20,863 bases of DNA from an uncultured Ruminococcus sp. (GTDB taxonomy: Bacteria > Bacillota > Clostridia > Oscillospirales > CAG-272), in assembly GCA_902765885.1 (NCBI GenBank), contig CACXBN010000114.1:1-20863 (forward strand), in the 5' to 3' direction. Under the pieces are notes generated by a model. It was not told where the DNA came from and ran no database searches. It saw nothing but the letters and a program-made list of their open reading frames with translations. Positions within the stretch are counted from its first letter, which is position 1. Each line of letters opens with the position of its first letter. Below are positions 8,009 through 15,974 of the stretch, one piece after another. The position numbers were made by a program, and so were the translations under genes.

Positions 8009-9568
8009 CTAATAAAAACCTCTTTCTAATAGTTCTTTCTTTATCATTCCGTTATTGGTTTTCTTCGCCATTTTGTACCATCTGGAAGCCTCAATAACAT
8101 CCCCTATATTAAAATACAAATCTCCAATATACTTTTTTATCTCTAAATCAGCTTGATTTGTCAGCCCTTGATAAAATGTCATTATCTCATTATGCTTGAG
8201 TCGTCCTTGCTTACCTTTGACCCATGCAGAACATCTTTCAACTTCAATCTGTTTATCAATCGAATATGTATTTTTCAGCGTTTCAAGAACATCTGCAACG
8301 ATTTCAGGATTATCTTTATACTTTTCCAGCTTGATCCGGACAATAAAATCCGCTATTTCTTGAAACATCTGACAATTTGTGTTGTCACTTTGTACAATCA
8401 ACTGTTTGAGTTGATCAATTTTGTCTTGATAAATCAAAGTCCAGCACATCGTATCAAATACGTTGTCCTCTAATTTAACTGTGTAATTCCACTTTTGATA
8501 TGCCTGATGGAAAATTGCAGAAAAAAACGAATTGAACATTTCTGCATAATAAGATAGTTTTTCAAAAGAAAACGTCATGTTACATTTTGAAAAATGTCCT
8601 GCCAGTTCTTCCAAAAGAATATGTTTTGCCTTTGCTACATCCTTCTGGTAATCAAGTAACGCAAATCTTTTCTCTAGCGTGTCGTCATTATTCTTCAGTT
8701 GAATACTATGTAAATCATGCTCTTTGATCATAGCATCAATATGATCCCAATACTTACTATATGGGATTGATTCGTTGATAATCAAAACATCATCGTGCGC
8801 TACTTGCATTGCCTTACTGGGCATGATATTCCAATTGTATCCATATTCCATTTCGTACAAATAATCTATATTCTCTTTGAAGAAAGGCAATTTGGCGTTT
8901 TCAAAAGGCCTATATTCTATTCTGTTCATCCACTCACGTCTTACCAGTGCCGCTTTTCCGCCGAATCTTGAACACAGTAATTCAGTATTTTTATCTTCGC
9001 ATGTAAGAAACTGATCTTCGATTTCAGAAAGTACCTTCTCCTTTCCTTCACGCTCCATCCTGTTTTTATAATCATAGTAAATGCTTTTATCCACAATATA
9101 AGAAGACATTTGCTGCCCGGCAATAACATAGTATGGATTCAGCAATTCGCAATAAAGCCACAAGTATTTCTGGAAAAGATCTCTCGCTGCAGAATCGTCC
9201 GGGTATGGATCTAGAATAAATAATTCCACCATCTGACCTTGGGGTGTTTCATCCGACAATCGTCCTCGCACAAAATCACTTGTTGTTAAGTCAACATATC
9301 TTGCCAACGGATCATAGTATAAAGGTGAATTCTCTTTTGTCACCCATGCACGGTCTTGGCGCTCCAGTTTACTCATCACCTGGTCTAACTTATTGTAGTT
9401 ATCCCTTGTAATGAACAAATCAATATCATCATCCCATGGAATAAAACCTCCATGACGTTCCTGGCCCAGAGCATTTCCTCCACAAACTACATATTGAATA
9501 CCATTTTCCTGACAAATATCATCAAATTCTAGTAAAAGATCTAATAACTTTTTTTGCAATTCGTTCAT
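8009..9568 (-). CDS. LicD-family phospho/phosphono-transferase with helical C-terminal region
   Basis: A 519-residue protein. Residues 1 to about 260 are a complete LicD domain: ENGIQYVVCGGNALG followed by RHGGFIPWDDDID at 39-51, which supplies the metal-binding aspartates. LicD proteins move phosphocholine or a similar group from a CDP-linked donor to a glycan. Here, beside aepX, aepY and a LicC/PntC-like gene, the donor is more likely a CMP-phosphonate (inference). Residues 270-519 are helical and resemble tetratricopeptide-type repeats (YIGDLYFNIGDVIEASRWYKMAK). No membrane segment is seen. It aligns with residues 1-510 of the 838-residue neighbour and starts 14 bases after it, with AGGA close to the ATG. 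Confidence 0.85.
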   Translation of the reverse strand: MNELQKKLLDLLLEFDDICQENGIQYVVCGGNALGQERHGGFIPWDDDIDLFITRDNYNKLDQVMSKLERQDRAWVTKENSPLYYDPLARYVDLTTSDFVRGRLSDETPQGQMVELFILDPYPDDSAARDLFQKYLWLYCELLNPYYVIAGQQMSSYIVDKSIYYDYKNRMEREGKEKVLSEIEDQFLTCEDKNTELLCSRFGGKAALVRREWMNRIEYRPFENAKLPFFKENIDYLYEMEYGYNWNIMPSKAMQVAHDDVLIINESIPYSKYWDHIDAMIKEHDLHSIQLKNNDDTLEKRFALLDYQKDVAKAKHILLEELAGHFSKCNMTFSFEKLSYYAEMFNSFFSAIFHQAYQKWNYTVKLEDNVFDTMCWTLIYQDKIDQLKQLIVQSDNTNCQMFQEIADFIVRIKLEKYKDNPEIVADVLETLKNTYSIDKQIEVERCSAWVKGKQGRLKHNEIMTFYQGLTNQADLEIKKYIGDLYFNIGDVIEASRWYKMAKKTNNGMIKKELLERGFY

Positions 9569-9582
9569 TTGTCCTACGTACC

Positions 9583-12099
9583 TTATTCCTTTGAATACAA
9601 CCGGTCAATCTCATTCCATACAATATCATACGTCTCTTTACGTTTCTCAACAAGACTATTATAATAATCCACTTCTATTGCATTGCTGAATGCATCTTCA
9701 ATCAAGTCTTCGCATTTATTGATCTTTGCTATTGTGTCAACGCAACTGTTATTCAAATCAATAATACGATAATAATTATTATATGTTTCAGGATACTGGA
9801 GTTTCTTTTTTGCTTTAGGGTCATAATAAAGTCGTTTGTTATACGACTTTATGTCTTTGGGAATACGAATGTTGTAACCCAAAAGTGGCTCTTCTTGACA
9901 ATTCAGATACTCTCTTGGGAATACGCAAGTGTTCCAATTTGCGTTATAAATCCACATGCGATTCTCTTTCTTTTGAGGCTTATAGTAATTGCATAAAGAC
10001 GTAAACAATTTTTTATTTGCCTTATTGCCTCTCTTCGCGAACAGTCTGTTGAATCGATCCATTAATAATTGTTTTTCTTTATTAATGAACAAATAACGCT
10101 CACGGCCATTTCTGCTGTTCATCATTTTTCCCTTTTCTATTATATCTTTGGGATTTGTTGATGACACTTTTTTGCTCCTGATTGGAAGAATTTCAACATA
10201 AACACCATTTTTTCTTGTCGCATGAGCTTCTTCCAGTCTAAATACAGAGGTATTTGTATTAACATATCTGATAGAAAAAAATGGGAACAAACTATTGTTT
10301 CCGTAATATTCTACTTCCCGACCCTCACTGTGATCTGTTTTTATAATATCCAGAAACTTTAGCATCTGGTCAGTCTCCATGTATACCTGAACAAATCCAA
10401 AGTTCTCCATGATCTTTTTTTGTAAGATTTTCGGAATAACACCTCCAACGACAAAGGAAATATTGTTTCTTTCACAAATAGCTGAGAACTCATCCAGTAA
10501 TTCCAGCGCTTCTAATGAAACATCCCGCACAATTTCTCCCTTAAAGACACCAATATCATCCAAATCTTTCAAAAGCATCCCATTTTTTCCCAAACGTGCC
10601 TTGCGATACCTTTTAGTTGCTTCTTTAATTTTGCCGTTGTTAAATAAATAATCTCCTAAATATTTCTCTATTTCGATATCTTCGTCATTCTCTAAAATGA
10701 TCCTGTCGAAAGTATTTTCCTCAGCAACGAATTGACCAGCCTGAACCATATACCAGTATCTGGTTCTTTCTATTTCAATCTGCCCTGTATATGGATATTC
10801 CTCATCCAATTCCTCAAGCGTTTTCTTTACGGCAGCAATATCGTTTCTGTACTTTTCAATTTTTAGTTTGCGTATTAACTCTATAACCGTCTTATACTTA
10901 TCAAACAGAGAACTATCGGGGCATAATTGCAACAACCTTGTTGCTTTCTCAATAAGGTTGTTGTGTATCAATACCAGAAGCATCGTTTCAAACAAACTAT
11001 CGCTGATATTCACCGGGAAATGATATCGGAAATATGCCTTTTGTAACACTTCATCAAAAAACTCCTGAAGGCGCTGCAACAACGCTCTTTTGTTTTCCGG
11101 ATCAAAAGACAATTCTTCTGCTTCTAAATGCGAAAGAATGATATTGACCTGGACTTGCTTCATTTTGAAAAAAGCCCTTTGATAATCATCTGTTTCAAAA
11201 TTCAATTCCAGTTTGTCATTCTTATCATCTAACAGCAATTGATTATAGTTTTCTCTTTCACAGATTTCTTTTACTTCCGCTTGGTGCTCGCGATATGAGT
11301 GATGTGTATTTTCTATTGTATCATGCACTACCCTTTTCGTTTTTTTCGGCACAAGATTCCAATCATATCCATAATTTCTTTCAATACGATCAACAATCCC
11401 TTTTCCGCCCATAAGTGTAAGGTCACGGAAGGGAATATCTCCATATCCATCAACATGTTCATACTTAAACTCGATTGGGATATAACTCCATCTTCCACAG
11501 TATGCGTCGCACTCTTCCCTTGGATGCGTCAGTTTCTCAAGCAGCTCATTCTTCACAACGTCTGCACCAAGTTCCTCGACTCTGTTCTTGTAGTAATAGT
11601 ATAGGTCTTTGTCCATCATTTCTACGGGCATGTTCATATTAGAAGAAGTGAAAAACGGATTTCTGACCTCTGTATATAACCACAAGTACTTCATATGTTC
11701 CACCCGTTTGATTGGGTCCGATGGATATGGATCACCTATAAAAATTTCCAAATGATGGCCATTAGGTGCCCCATCATCCAGCATATTTCTAAAAATGCAG
11801 GTTGTTGTCAAGTCATAATAACGAGCAATAGGATTATTAAACCCTGGCGTATTATCCTCCGTTATCCAGGCCCTATCCTTATTCTTGATGTTATTCATGG
11901 CGGCATCCAGTTTAACATACTCATCTCTGGTCACCAGAATATCTACATCGTCATCCCATGGGATAAACCCTCCGTGCCGAACCGCACCAAGGGCGGTCCC
12001 CCCCGATATGGCATAGCAAACCCCATTGCTTCTGCATATTTCGTCGAATTCTTTTATGAGGCGATATAGTATCTTTTGAGTTTTATTCATTCCTATCAT
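9583..12099 (-). CDS. Double LicD-family protein: active LicD domain, helical repeats, degenerate second LicD-like domain
   Basis: An 838-residue protein with three parts. Residues 1-265 form a LicD domain with SGGTALGAVRHGGFIPWDDD at 32-51 and D53. Residues 280-515 are a helical, TPR-like region ending LGDYLFNNGKIKEATKRYRK. Residues 528-838 are a second LicD-like domain (ICERNNISFVVGGVIPKIL) that lacks the WDDDID block. Parts one and two match the 519-residue protein downstream, and part three matches the 282-residue protein after it. The likely role is transfer of a phosphonate or phospho-substituent to a surface glycan. The ATG at 12099 has only a weak ribosome binding site, and an in-frame ATG at 12090 is an alternative. 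A 139-base gap with a hairpin separates it from the upstream oxidoreductase gene. Confidence 0.85.
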   Translation of the reverse strand: MIGMNKTQKILYRLIKEFDEICRSNGVCYAISGGTALGAVRHGGFIPWDDDVDILVTRDEYVKLDAAMNNIKNKDRAWITEDNTPGFNNPIARYYDLTTTCIFRNMLDDGAPNGHHLEIFIGDPYPSDPIKRVEHMKYLWLYTEVRNPFFTSSNMNMPVEMMDKDLYYYYKNRVEELGADVVKNELLEKLTHPREECDAYCGRWSYIPIEFKYEHVDGYGDIPFRDLTLMGGKGIVDRIERNYGYDWNLVPKKTKRVVHDTIENTHHSYREHQAEVKEICERENYNQLLLDDKNDKLELNFETDDYQRAFFKMKQVQVNIILSHLEAEELSFDPENKRALLQRLQEFFDEVLQKAYFRYHFPVNISDSLFETMLLVLIHNNLIEKATRLLQLCPDSSLFDKYKTVIELIRKLKIEKYRNDIAAVKKTLEELDEEYPYTGQIEIERTRYWYMVQAGQFVAEENTFDRIILENDEDIEIEKYLGDYLFNNGKIKEATKRYRKARLGKNGMLLKDLDDIGVFKGEIVRDVSLEALELLDEFSAICERNNISFVVGGVIPKILQKKIMENFGFVQVYMETDQMLKFLDIIKTDHSEGREVEYYGNNSLFPFFSIRYVNTNTSVFRLEEAHATRKNGVYVEILPIRSKKVSSTNPKDIIEKGKMMNSRNGRERYLFINKEKQLLMDRFNRLFAKRGNKANKKLFTSLCNYYKPQKKENRMWIYNANWNTCVFPREYLNCQEEPLLGYNIRIPKDIKSYNKRLYYDPKAKKKLQYPETYNNYYRIIDLNNSCVDTIAKINKCEDLIEDAFSNAIEVDYYNSLVEKRKETYDIVWNEIDRLYSKE

Positions 12100-12152
12100 C
12101 GTTCTAATACCGGTTCTTACAGTTTTGGACTCCCAATCATTGACTTTTTAAA

Positions 12153-12195
12153 CAGGCAGACACAGTCTTTTGGGTTTTCAGACTGCATCTGCCCG
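12153..12195 (-). terminator. Intergenic RNA hairpin, possible attenuator or processing site
   Basis: As minus-strand RNA, two arms (12181-12195 and 12153-12167) form a 15-bp stem with three G-U wobbles and a 13-base loop. On the plus strand the wobbles become A-C mismatches, so the minus-strand transcript is the form that folds. The stem is followed by UUUAAAAAG rather than a long U tract, so it is a weak terminator at best. It lies inside the operon between the Rossmann oxidoreductase and the first LicD gene, and could lower downstream expression or protect a processed mRNA end. Confidence 0.5.
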
Positions 12196-12238
12196 AAGCG
12201 CTTATACTAAGATCAACTATTGCGACAATATCAGACAG

Positions 12239-13423
12239 TTACTGTTGTCCCAGCTGCGGTTTAATAATATTATTAATAAGAAATTCTGCTGTGTCGTCGA
12301 TTTTGTCAAATGGTACTTCTTTGGGCAACGTAACGCCAAAAGCATTTTTTGCTTTTTCAATGAGGAAATCTGAATAGACCAAAGTGCCGTTTTCTATTGC
12401 TTCAATTCCATCCAGCAACAGGGATTCACGATTGCCTTGAGCCATTTCATCCATTGAGAAATATTCGGTATCGATCCAAGCATTCAGAGCATTATCCTGA
12501 TACCCAACCACTACTGGATATCCTCCTAAATGGCCCAATGCACCTGGGGAGAAAACTCTTTGATTCTCTTGCGTCCTAACGCATGTAATAAACGCATCAA
12601 TAATATTATAATTACTGGAAGCATTCATCATATTTCTAGTTGCATCTGTAGGCATTGGGATACTGCAGCGTTTGAAAATTGCCGCTTTATCGATATCTTG
12701 CTCTTCACCGTTGTAATAAATTCTTAACGGAACATTTACTCCTTCTGTTTGTCCCTCTTTGCTGATGCATACATCGTGAAAATGTCCTGTCGCAATCATT
12801 ACATCCAGATTCCAGAAGTCATCGATCCCAAGGATCTCTGCCGCAGCAAAACGAATTCGCGGAATAAGATGATTGAGATTTCCACTTCCAAAATCAGGAT
12901 AGGCCCTTCCCGCTGAAGCAAGCCACGGGTTTACTGCATCTGAATATGATGTATTGATCACTATCGCATTCGTATCGCTTCTGTCACAAGCTTCTAATAT
13001 ATTCTTTGTGAATCTGATGGAAAGTGGTGTCCAAATTCCATACGCACGAACATTCTTCCATGAGATGCTTCCATATTTTAATCCCGGGTATGCCCGGCTG
13101 CTGTTTACGATGAAATCCGGTTCATACTTCTGAATCGTTTTCTGAATAGAATCAATGTCATTCAAATCAACATCTGATTCAATGCAGATTTTCGATTTGT
13201 TCTGTTTCCTGATTGTAGCTGCAACACGAGAAATATTAACACGGCTCTGCATCTTTTCGTCGTTACGACCAACAACAACGATCTTTATAGATGGATCGTT
13301 GCGCGAGACAAGATAATCGAGAAGAAATCCACCGACACTACCTAATCCGATTATCATAATCGTTATATTTTCATTGAGAATATTGTTTTCAACTACTTTC
13401 AGTCTCTCTTTTAACTCTTTCAT
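12239..13423 (-). CDS. NAD(P)-binding Rossmann-fold oxidoreductase, substrate unknown
   Basis: A 394-residue protein when started at the ATG at 13423. That start gives an ATGA overlap with the upstream gene and has GGGAAG 4 bases before it; an in-frame ATG at 13435 is less likely. The N-terminus has a Rossmann nucleotide-binding motif, IMIIGLGSVGGFLLDYL, followed by a basic second strand (VVVGRNDEK), compatible with NADP. Later blocks such as VINTSYSDAVNPWLAS and MIATGHFHDVCI do not let me assign a named family. It falls between the nucleotidyltransferase and the LicD genes. The operon lacks an aminoethylphosphonate transaminase and an iron alcohol dehydrogenase. This gene is therefore one candidate for reducing phosphonoacetaldehyde or making another tailoring step; that is inference only. 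Confidence 0.75.
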   Translation of the reverse strand: MKELKERLKVVENNILNENITIMIIGLGSVGGFLLDYLVSRNDPSIKIVVVGRNDEKMQSRVNISRVAATIRKQNKSKICIESDVDLNDIDSIQKTIQKYEPDFIVNSSRAYPGLKYGSISWKNVRAYGIWTPLSIRFTKNILEACDRSDTNAIVINTSYSDAVNPWLASAGRAYPDFGSGNLNHLIPRIRFAAAEILGIDDFWNLDVMIATGHFHDVCISKEGQTEGVNVPLRIYYNGEEQDIDKAAIFKRCSIPMPTDATRNMMNASSNYNIIDAFITCVRTQENQRVFSPGALGHLGGYPVVVGYQDNALNAWIDTEYFSMDEMAQGNRESLLLDGIEAIENGTLVYSDFLIEKAKNAFGVTLPKEVPFDKIDDTAEFLINNIIKPQLGQQ

Positions 13424-14196
13424 GCTTCTTCCCATCCTTTCCGAATAGTCATATAATCGTCTCTCGTATTACAATTACACCACTTATCAAATCCTATCAA
13501 TTCAATTTCTGTTTCATCTAAATCTGATAAATAGTGCCTAACAATGCACAAATTCGTCTCATTCTGAAGATCATCCTTACAAAAAAGATCGTTTGCCTTG
13601 CTCAATCTGAACGCATCATGAAATTTCCAAATCTGTCCGGAATTATAGATGCTGTAAAAAGGCCCAGATATCATTAACGGTCCGTGTTGTGTGTTGAAAG
13701 CATATTTATATTTCCGTTCTTCATCAAGGTACAAAACCACGGCCTTATTCGACTGAATCAGTTCATTGTTATAAGTCAACACGGTTTTTTCAGATTGGGC
13801 AATCTTTGATACTGCTTCATCATCGACATCCAAATCGCCCTCCGCAAAGAAAATGTCCTCTATTTCACTTGGATCTGTTTTGAATGCTTCTGACACTCCC
13901 AGATGCAGGCTGTATCCTGACGAATAATCCTCGAAATGATCATTATATACAAGCGTGATTTTTCTTTTTATTGCGTCTGGTAAGAAACGCTCCACATATT
14001 GGCTTAAGCGATCGAATTGAAAACCGCCAACTACAATAATACGATCAACAAAAGAAAACCTGCTTACCATGTGATACAGCAGAGTATCCTCCTGTCTACC
14101 ATCGTAATAAATTGCCTTCAATATTACATTGTCTTCGGCAACACCCTGATTAAATCGGCTTGATACTCCAGCAACTGTTATAATCGCAATCTTCAT
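13420..14196 (-). CDS. LicC/PntC-type nucleotidyltransferase, probable CTP:phosphonate cytidylyltransferase
   Basis: A 258-residue protein of the GT-A-like NTP-transferase fold. The N-terminal nucleotide loop reads VAGVSSRFNQG, a variant of the GxGxR motif. YNDHFEDYSSGYSLHLG contacts the base in relatives, EGDLDVDD holds the metal-binding aspartates, and the C-terminal WCNCNTRDDY is the W-x-x-(I/V)NT-x-DL signature. LicC activates phosphocholine and PntC activates 2-aminoethylphosphonate with CTP; neighbours here point to a phosphonate. Known PntC proteins carry a transaminase domain; this one does not. It starts 3 bases after the epimerase gene with a weak ribosome binding site and overlaps the oxidoreductase gene by 4 bases. 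The fold is firm and the substrate inferred. A second cytidylyltransferase domain is fused to AepX, so the two may handle different substrates. Confidence 0.78.
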   Translation of the reverse strand: MKIAIITVAGVSSRFNQGVAEDNVILKAIYYDGRQEDTLLYHMVSRFSFVDRIIVVGGFQFDRLSQYVERFLPDAIKRKITLVYNDHFEDYSSGYSLHLGVSEAFKTDPSEIEDIFFAEGDLDVDDEAVSKIAQSEKTVLTYNNELIQSNKAVVLYLDEERKYKYAFNTQHGPLMISGPFYSIYNSGQIWKFHDAFRLSKANDLFCKDDLQNETNLCIVRHYLSDLDETEIELIGFDKWCNCNTRDDYMTIRKGWEEA

Positions 14197-14199
14197 ACT

Positions 14200-15210
14200 T
14201 TATTCTTTCTTATGCTCCAAATAATTTTCAATACACTCCGAAAGGCCTTTATCCAGCGTAATTACAGGTTTCCATCCTGTTTTCTCACGTATTTTTTTGG
14301 TTGATAATATCCTGCGTTCCGGATCGGATTTGCGATATCCCGAGAAGATGATCTCCGGATCACTTATTCCAAGTCCTTCACCACATTTCTTAACAAGTTC
14401 AATGATCGTGATTTCCTCGTCTGTTGCAACATTATAAACCGTTCCGTCCAATGCGGATTCAGAGTTGCATAGCGCCAACACGGCACTGCAGCTATCGTAA
14501 TTATTTAAGAATGTTCTTCTGTTTTTTCTGGAGTTCTCAAGGAGCGTTACTTTTCCATCAGCTATCAGACTATTGATGATATGAGGAATGATATGCTTCG
14601 GGAATCGTTCATCCTTACTGTAAACATTAGCAAATCTTATAGAGCATCCTTTGATTTTATCCTTGTCGACCGCATCCTTAATAAAAAACTCTGTTAAGAG
14701 TTTCCCAACAGCATAACTTGTTCTCTGGCTGTGCTCAACCGTTGATAATGTGAGATAGTCATTCTCGCTGACGCCCCCATGATCGTTCCAGGAATTCATC
14801 GAATACACTTCTGAAGTCGAACAATTGATATACTTCTTTGCACCAACCCGTATCGCTTGCTGAAGGAAACGTTCCATCCCTCTCACATTGGTTTCAAAAG
14901 TTTCCTGAACACGATAAAAATATTCTGTATGGACAACTGCGGCACAGTTGATAAAGATAACTTCATCATAGTCTTCCTTTATCTCATTGATCCGTCTTTC
15001 AAGATCAGCCATTTCCTCAGTATTATTTAAATCGTATTCAAAAAACTCAAAACGGGAATCCCCCAGACTATCTTGCACTGTGTCAATAGATGAGGCAAAA
15101 AAATTGTCAAACCCCAAAATATGGTTATTCGAACCTTGATTGTGGAGAATTTGCCGAACCAGTTCATTCCCTGTCATTCCTGTAACGCCGCTAATAATGA
15201 ACAATGCCAT
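14200..15210 (-). CDS. NAD-dependent epimerase/dehydratase (extended SDR)
   Basis: A 336-residue extended short-chain dehydrogenase. The N-terminus holds the GxxGxxG motif (FIISGVTGMTGNELV, glycines 8-14), then an acidic second strand (GFDNFF) typical for NAD. The active site shows CSTSEVYS and the YxxxK motif in TSYAVGKLLTEF. The C-terminal part (IRFANVYSKDER, VYNVATDEEITIIELV) follows UDP-sugar 4-epimerase and dehydratase relatives. It probably changes a nucleotide sugar used for the glycan. A role on a CMP-phosphonate or phosphonoacetaldehyde derivative cannot be excluded, because it lies between aepX and the nucleotidyltransferase. AGGAGG stands 10 bases before the ATG and overlaps the end of the upstream metallophosphoesterase gene; the gap is 14 bases. 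Confidence 0.85.
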   Translation of the reverse strand: MALFIISGVTGMTGNELVRQILHNQGSNNHILGFDNFFASSIDTVQDSLGDSRFEFFEYDLNNTEEMADLERRINEIKEDYDEVIFINCAAVVHTEYFYRVQETFETNVRGMERFLQQAIRVGAKKYINCSTSEVYSMNSWNDHGGVSENDYLTLSTVEHSQRTSYAVGKLLTEFFIKDAVDKDKIKGCSIRFANVYSKDERFPKHIIPHIINSLIADGKVTLLENSRKNRRTFLNNYDSCSAVLALCNSESALDGTVYNVATDEEITIIELVKKCGEGLGISDPEIIFSGYRKSDPERRILSTKKIREKTGWKPVITLDKGLSECIENYLEHKKE

Positions 15211-15224
15211 TTTACTATCGCCTC

Positions 15225-15959
15225 CTAAACACCTCGTTCCAATCTCTCTCCGTAAAAAGAGTCAACTGGTTTGTCCTTAAACAAGTTCATTGCTGCCGGG
15301 ACATCATATTCTACAGTTCTCATTTCTACTGCTCCTGTATCAACGTCCAAAAGGGTATATTGTGCCCTCGGACTGTGGTTTCTCGGTTGACCCACAGATC
15401 CAGGATTAATAAAGACTACACGCTTCTTATTTCTGTATAATGGATCCTCCACCGGATAGAACTCTGCGAACCAGTGAGGGATATGCGAATGTCCTGAAAG
15501 GACATAATCATATTGTTTATAATCACCACGCAAGTCATCAGGAAAAATTGATTTCCAATATGGATCCATCAATGATCCGTGCACAGCCAGAATCGACTTT
15601 TCCCCTATGATCAATTCTTCCTTCCCCTCTGGATTCACTTTTGTCTTCAAGTAATCAATTGATGATCTGGTCAAAATACTCCGCGTATATCGTGCGCAAA
15701 CCTCGCCTCTTTCACTGGAAAAACCGGAATATTCTTCCGTGATGATTTCTCTTTCATGGTTCCCCCATATGTTTACGAACACCGGATAGGGATTGTGCAA
15801 TGAAAAATACTCAATGATTTCGTTGGACTGCATGCCATAGTCAATCAGATCGCCAAGCAAAACCAAACCATCAATCTGTTTCGCACTCATATCGTCGATA
15901 ACCCGATCGAGTGCATACTTGTTTCCATGAATATCAGATAATATCGCTATCGTTGTCAT
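15225..15959 (-). CDS. Calcineurin-like metallophosphoesterase
   Basis: A 244-residue protein with the full set of metallophosphoesterase motifs: SDIHGN (8-13), LLGDLIDYG (GD at 36-37, D40), GNHE (66-69), HGS (127-129) and GHSH (156-159), followed by INPGSVGQPR. This matches the small YfcE/MJ0936-like phosphodiesterase group; no signal peptide is seen. It begins 15 bases after the aepX stop and has no recognisable Shine-Dalgarno sequence, so translation probably depends on coupling to aepX. It may split a phosphomonoester or diester formed in the pathway, such as a nucleotide by-product, but the substrate cannot be read from the sequence. It is one of three unrelated predicted phosphoesterase-type proteins in this operon. 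Confidence 0.85.
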   Translation of the reverse strand: MTTIAILSDIHGNKYALDRVIDDMSAKQIDGLVLLGDLIDYGMQSNEIIEYFSLHNPYPVFVNIWGNHEREIITEEYSGFSSERGEVCARYTRSILTRSSIDYLKTKVNPEGKEELIIGEKSILAVHGSLMDPYWKSIFPDDLRGDYKQYDYVLSGHSHIPHWFAEFYPVEDPLYRNKKRVVFINPGSVGQPRNHSPRAQYTLLDVDTGAVEMRTVEYDVPAAMNLFKDKPVDSFYGERLERGV

Positions 15960-15974
15960 AGTACTATTGCTGAA

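Noticed and set aside
10409..12069. Several plus-strand frames of 80-124 codons opposite the 838-residue LicD gene
   Set aside because: They carry no recognisable domain and lie wholly inside a well-supported minus-strand gene.
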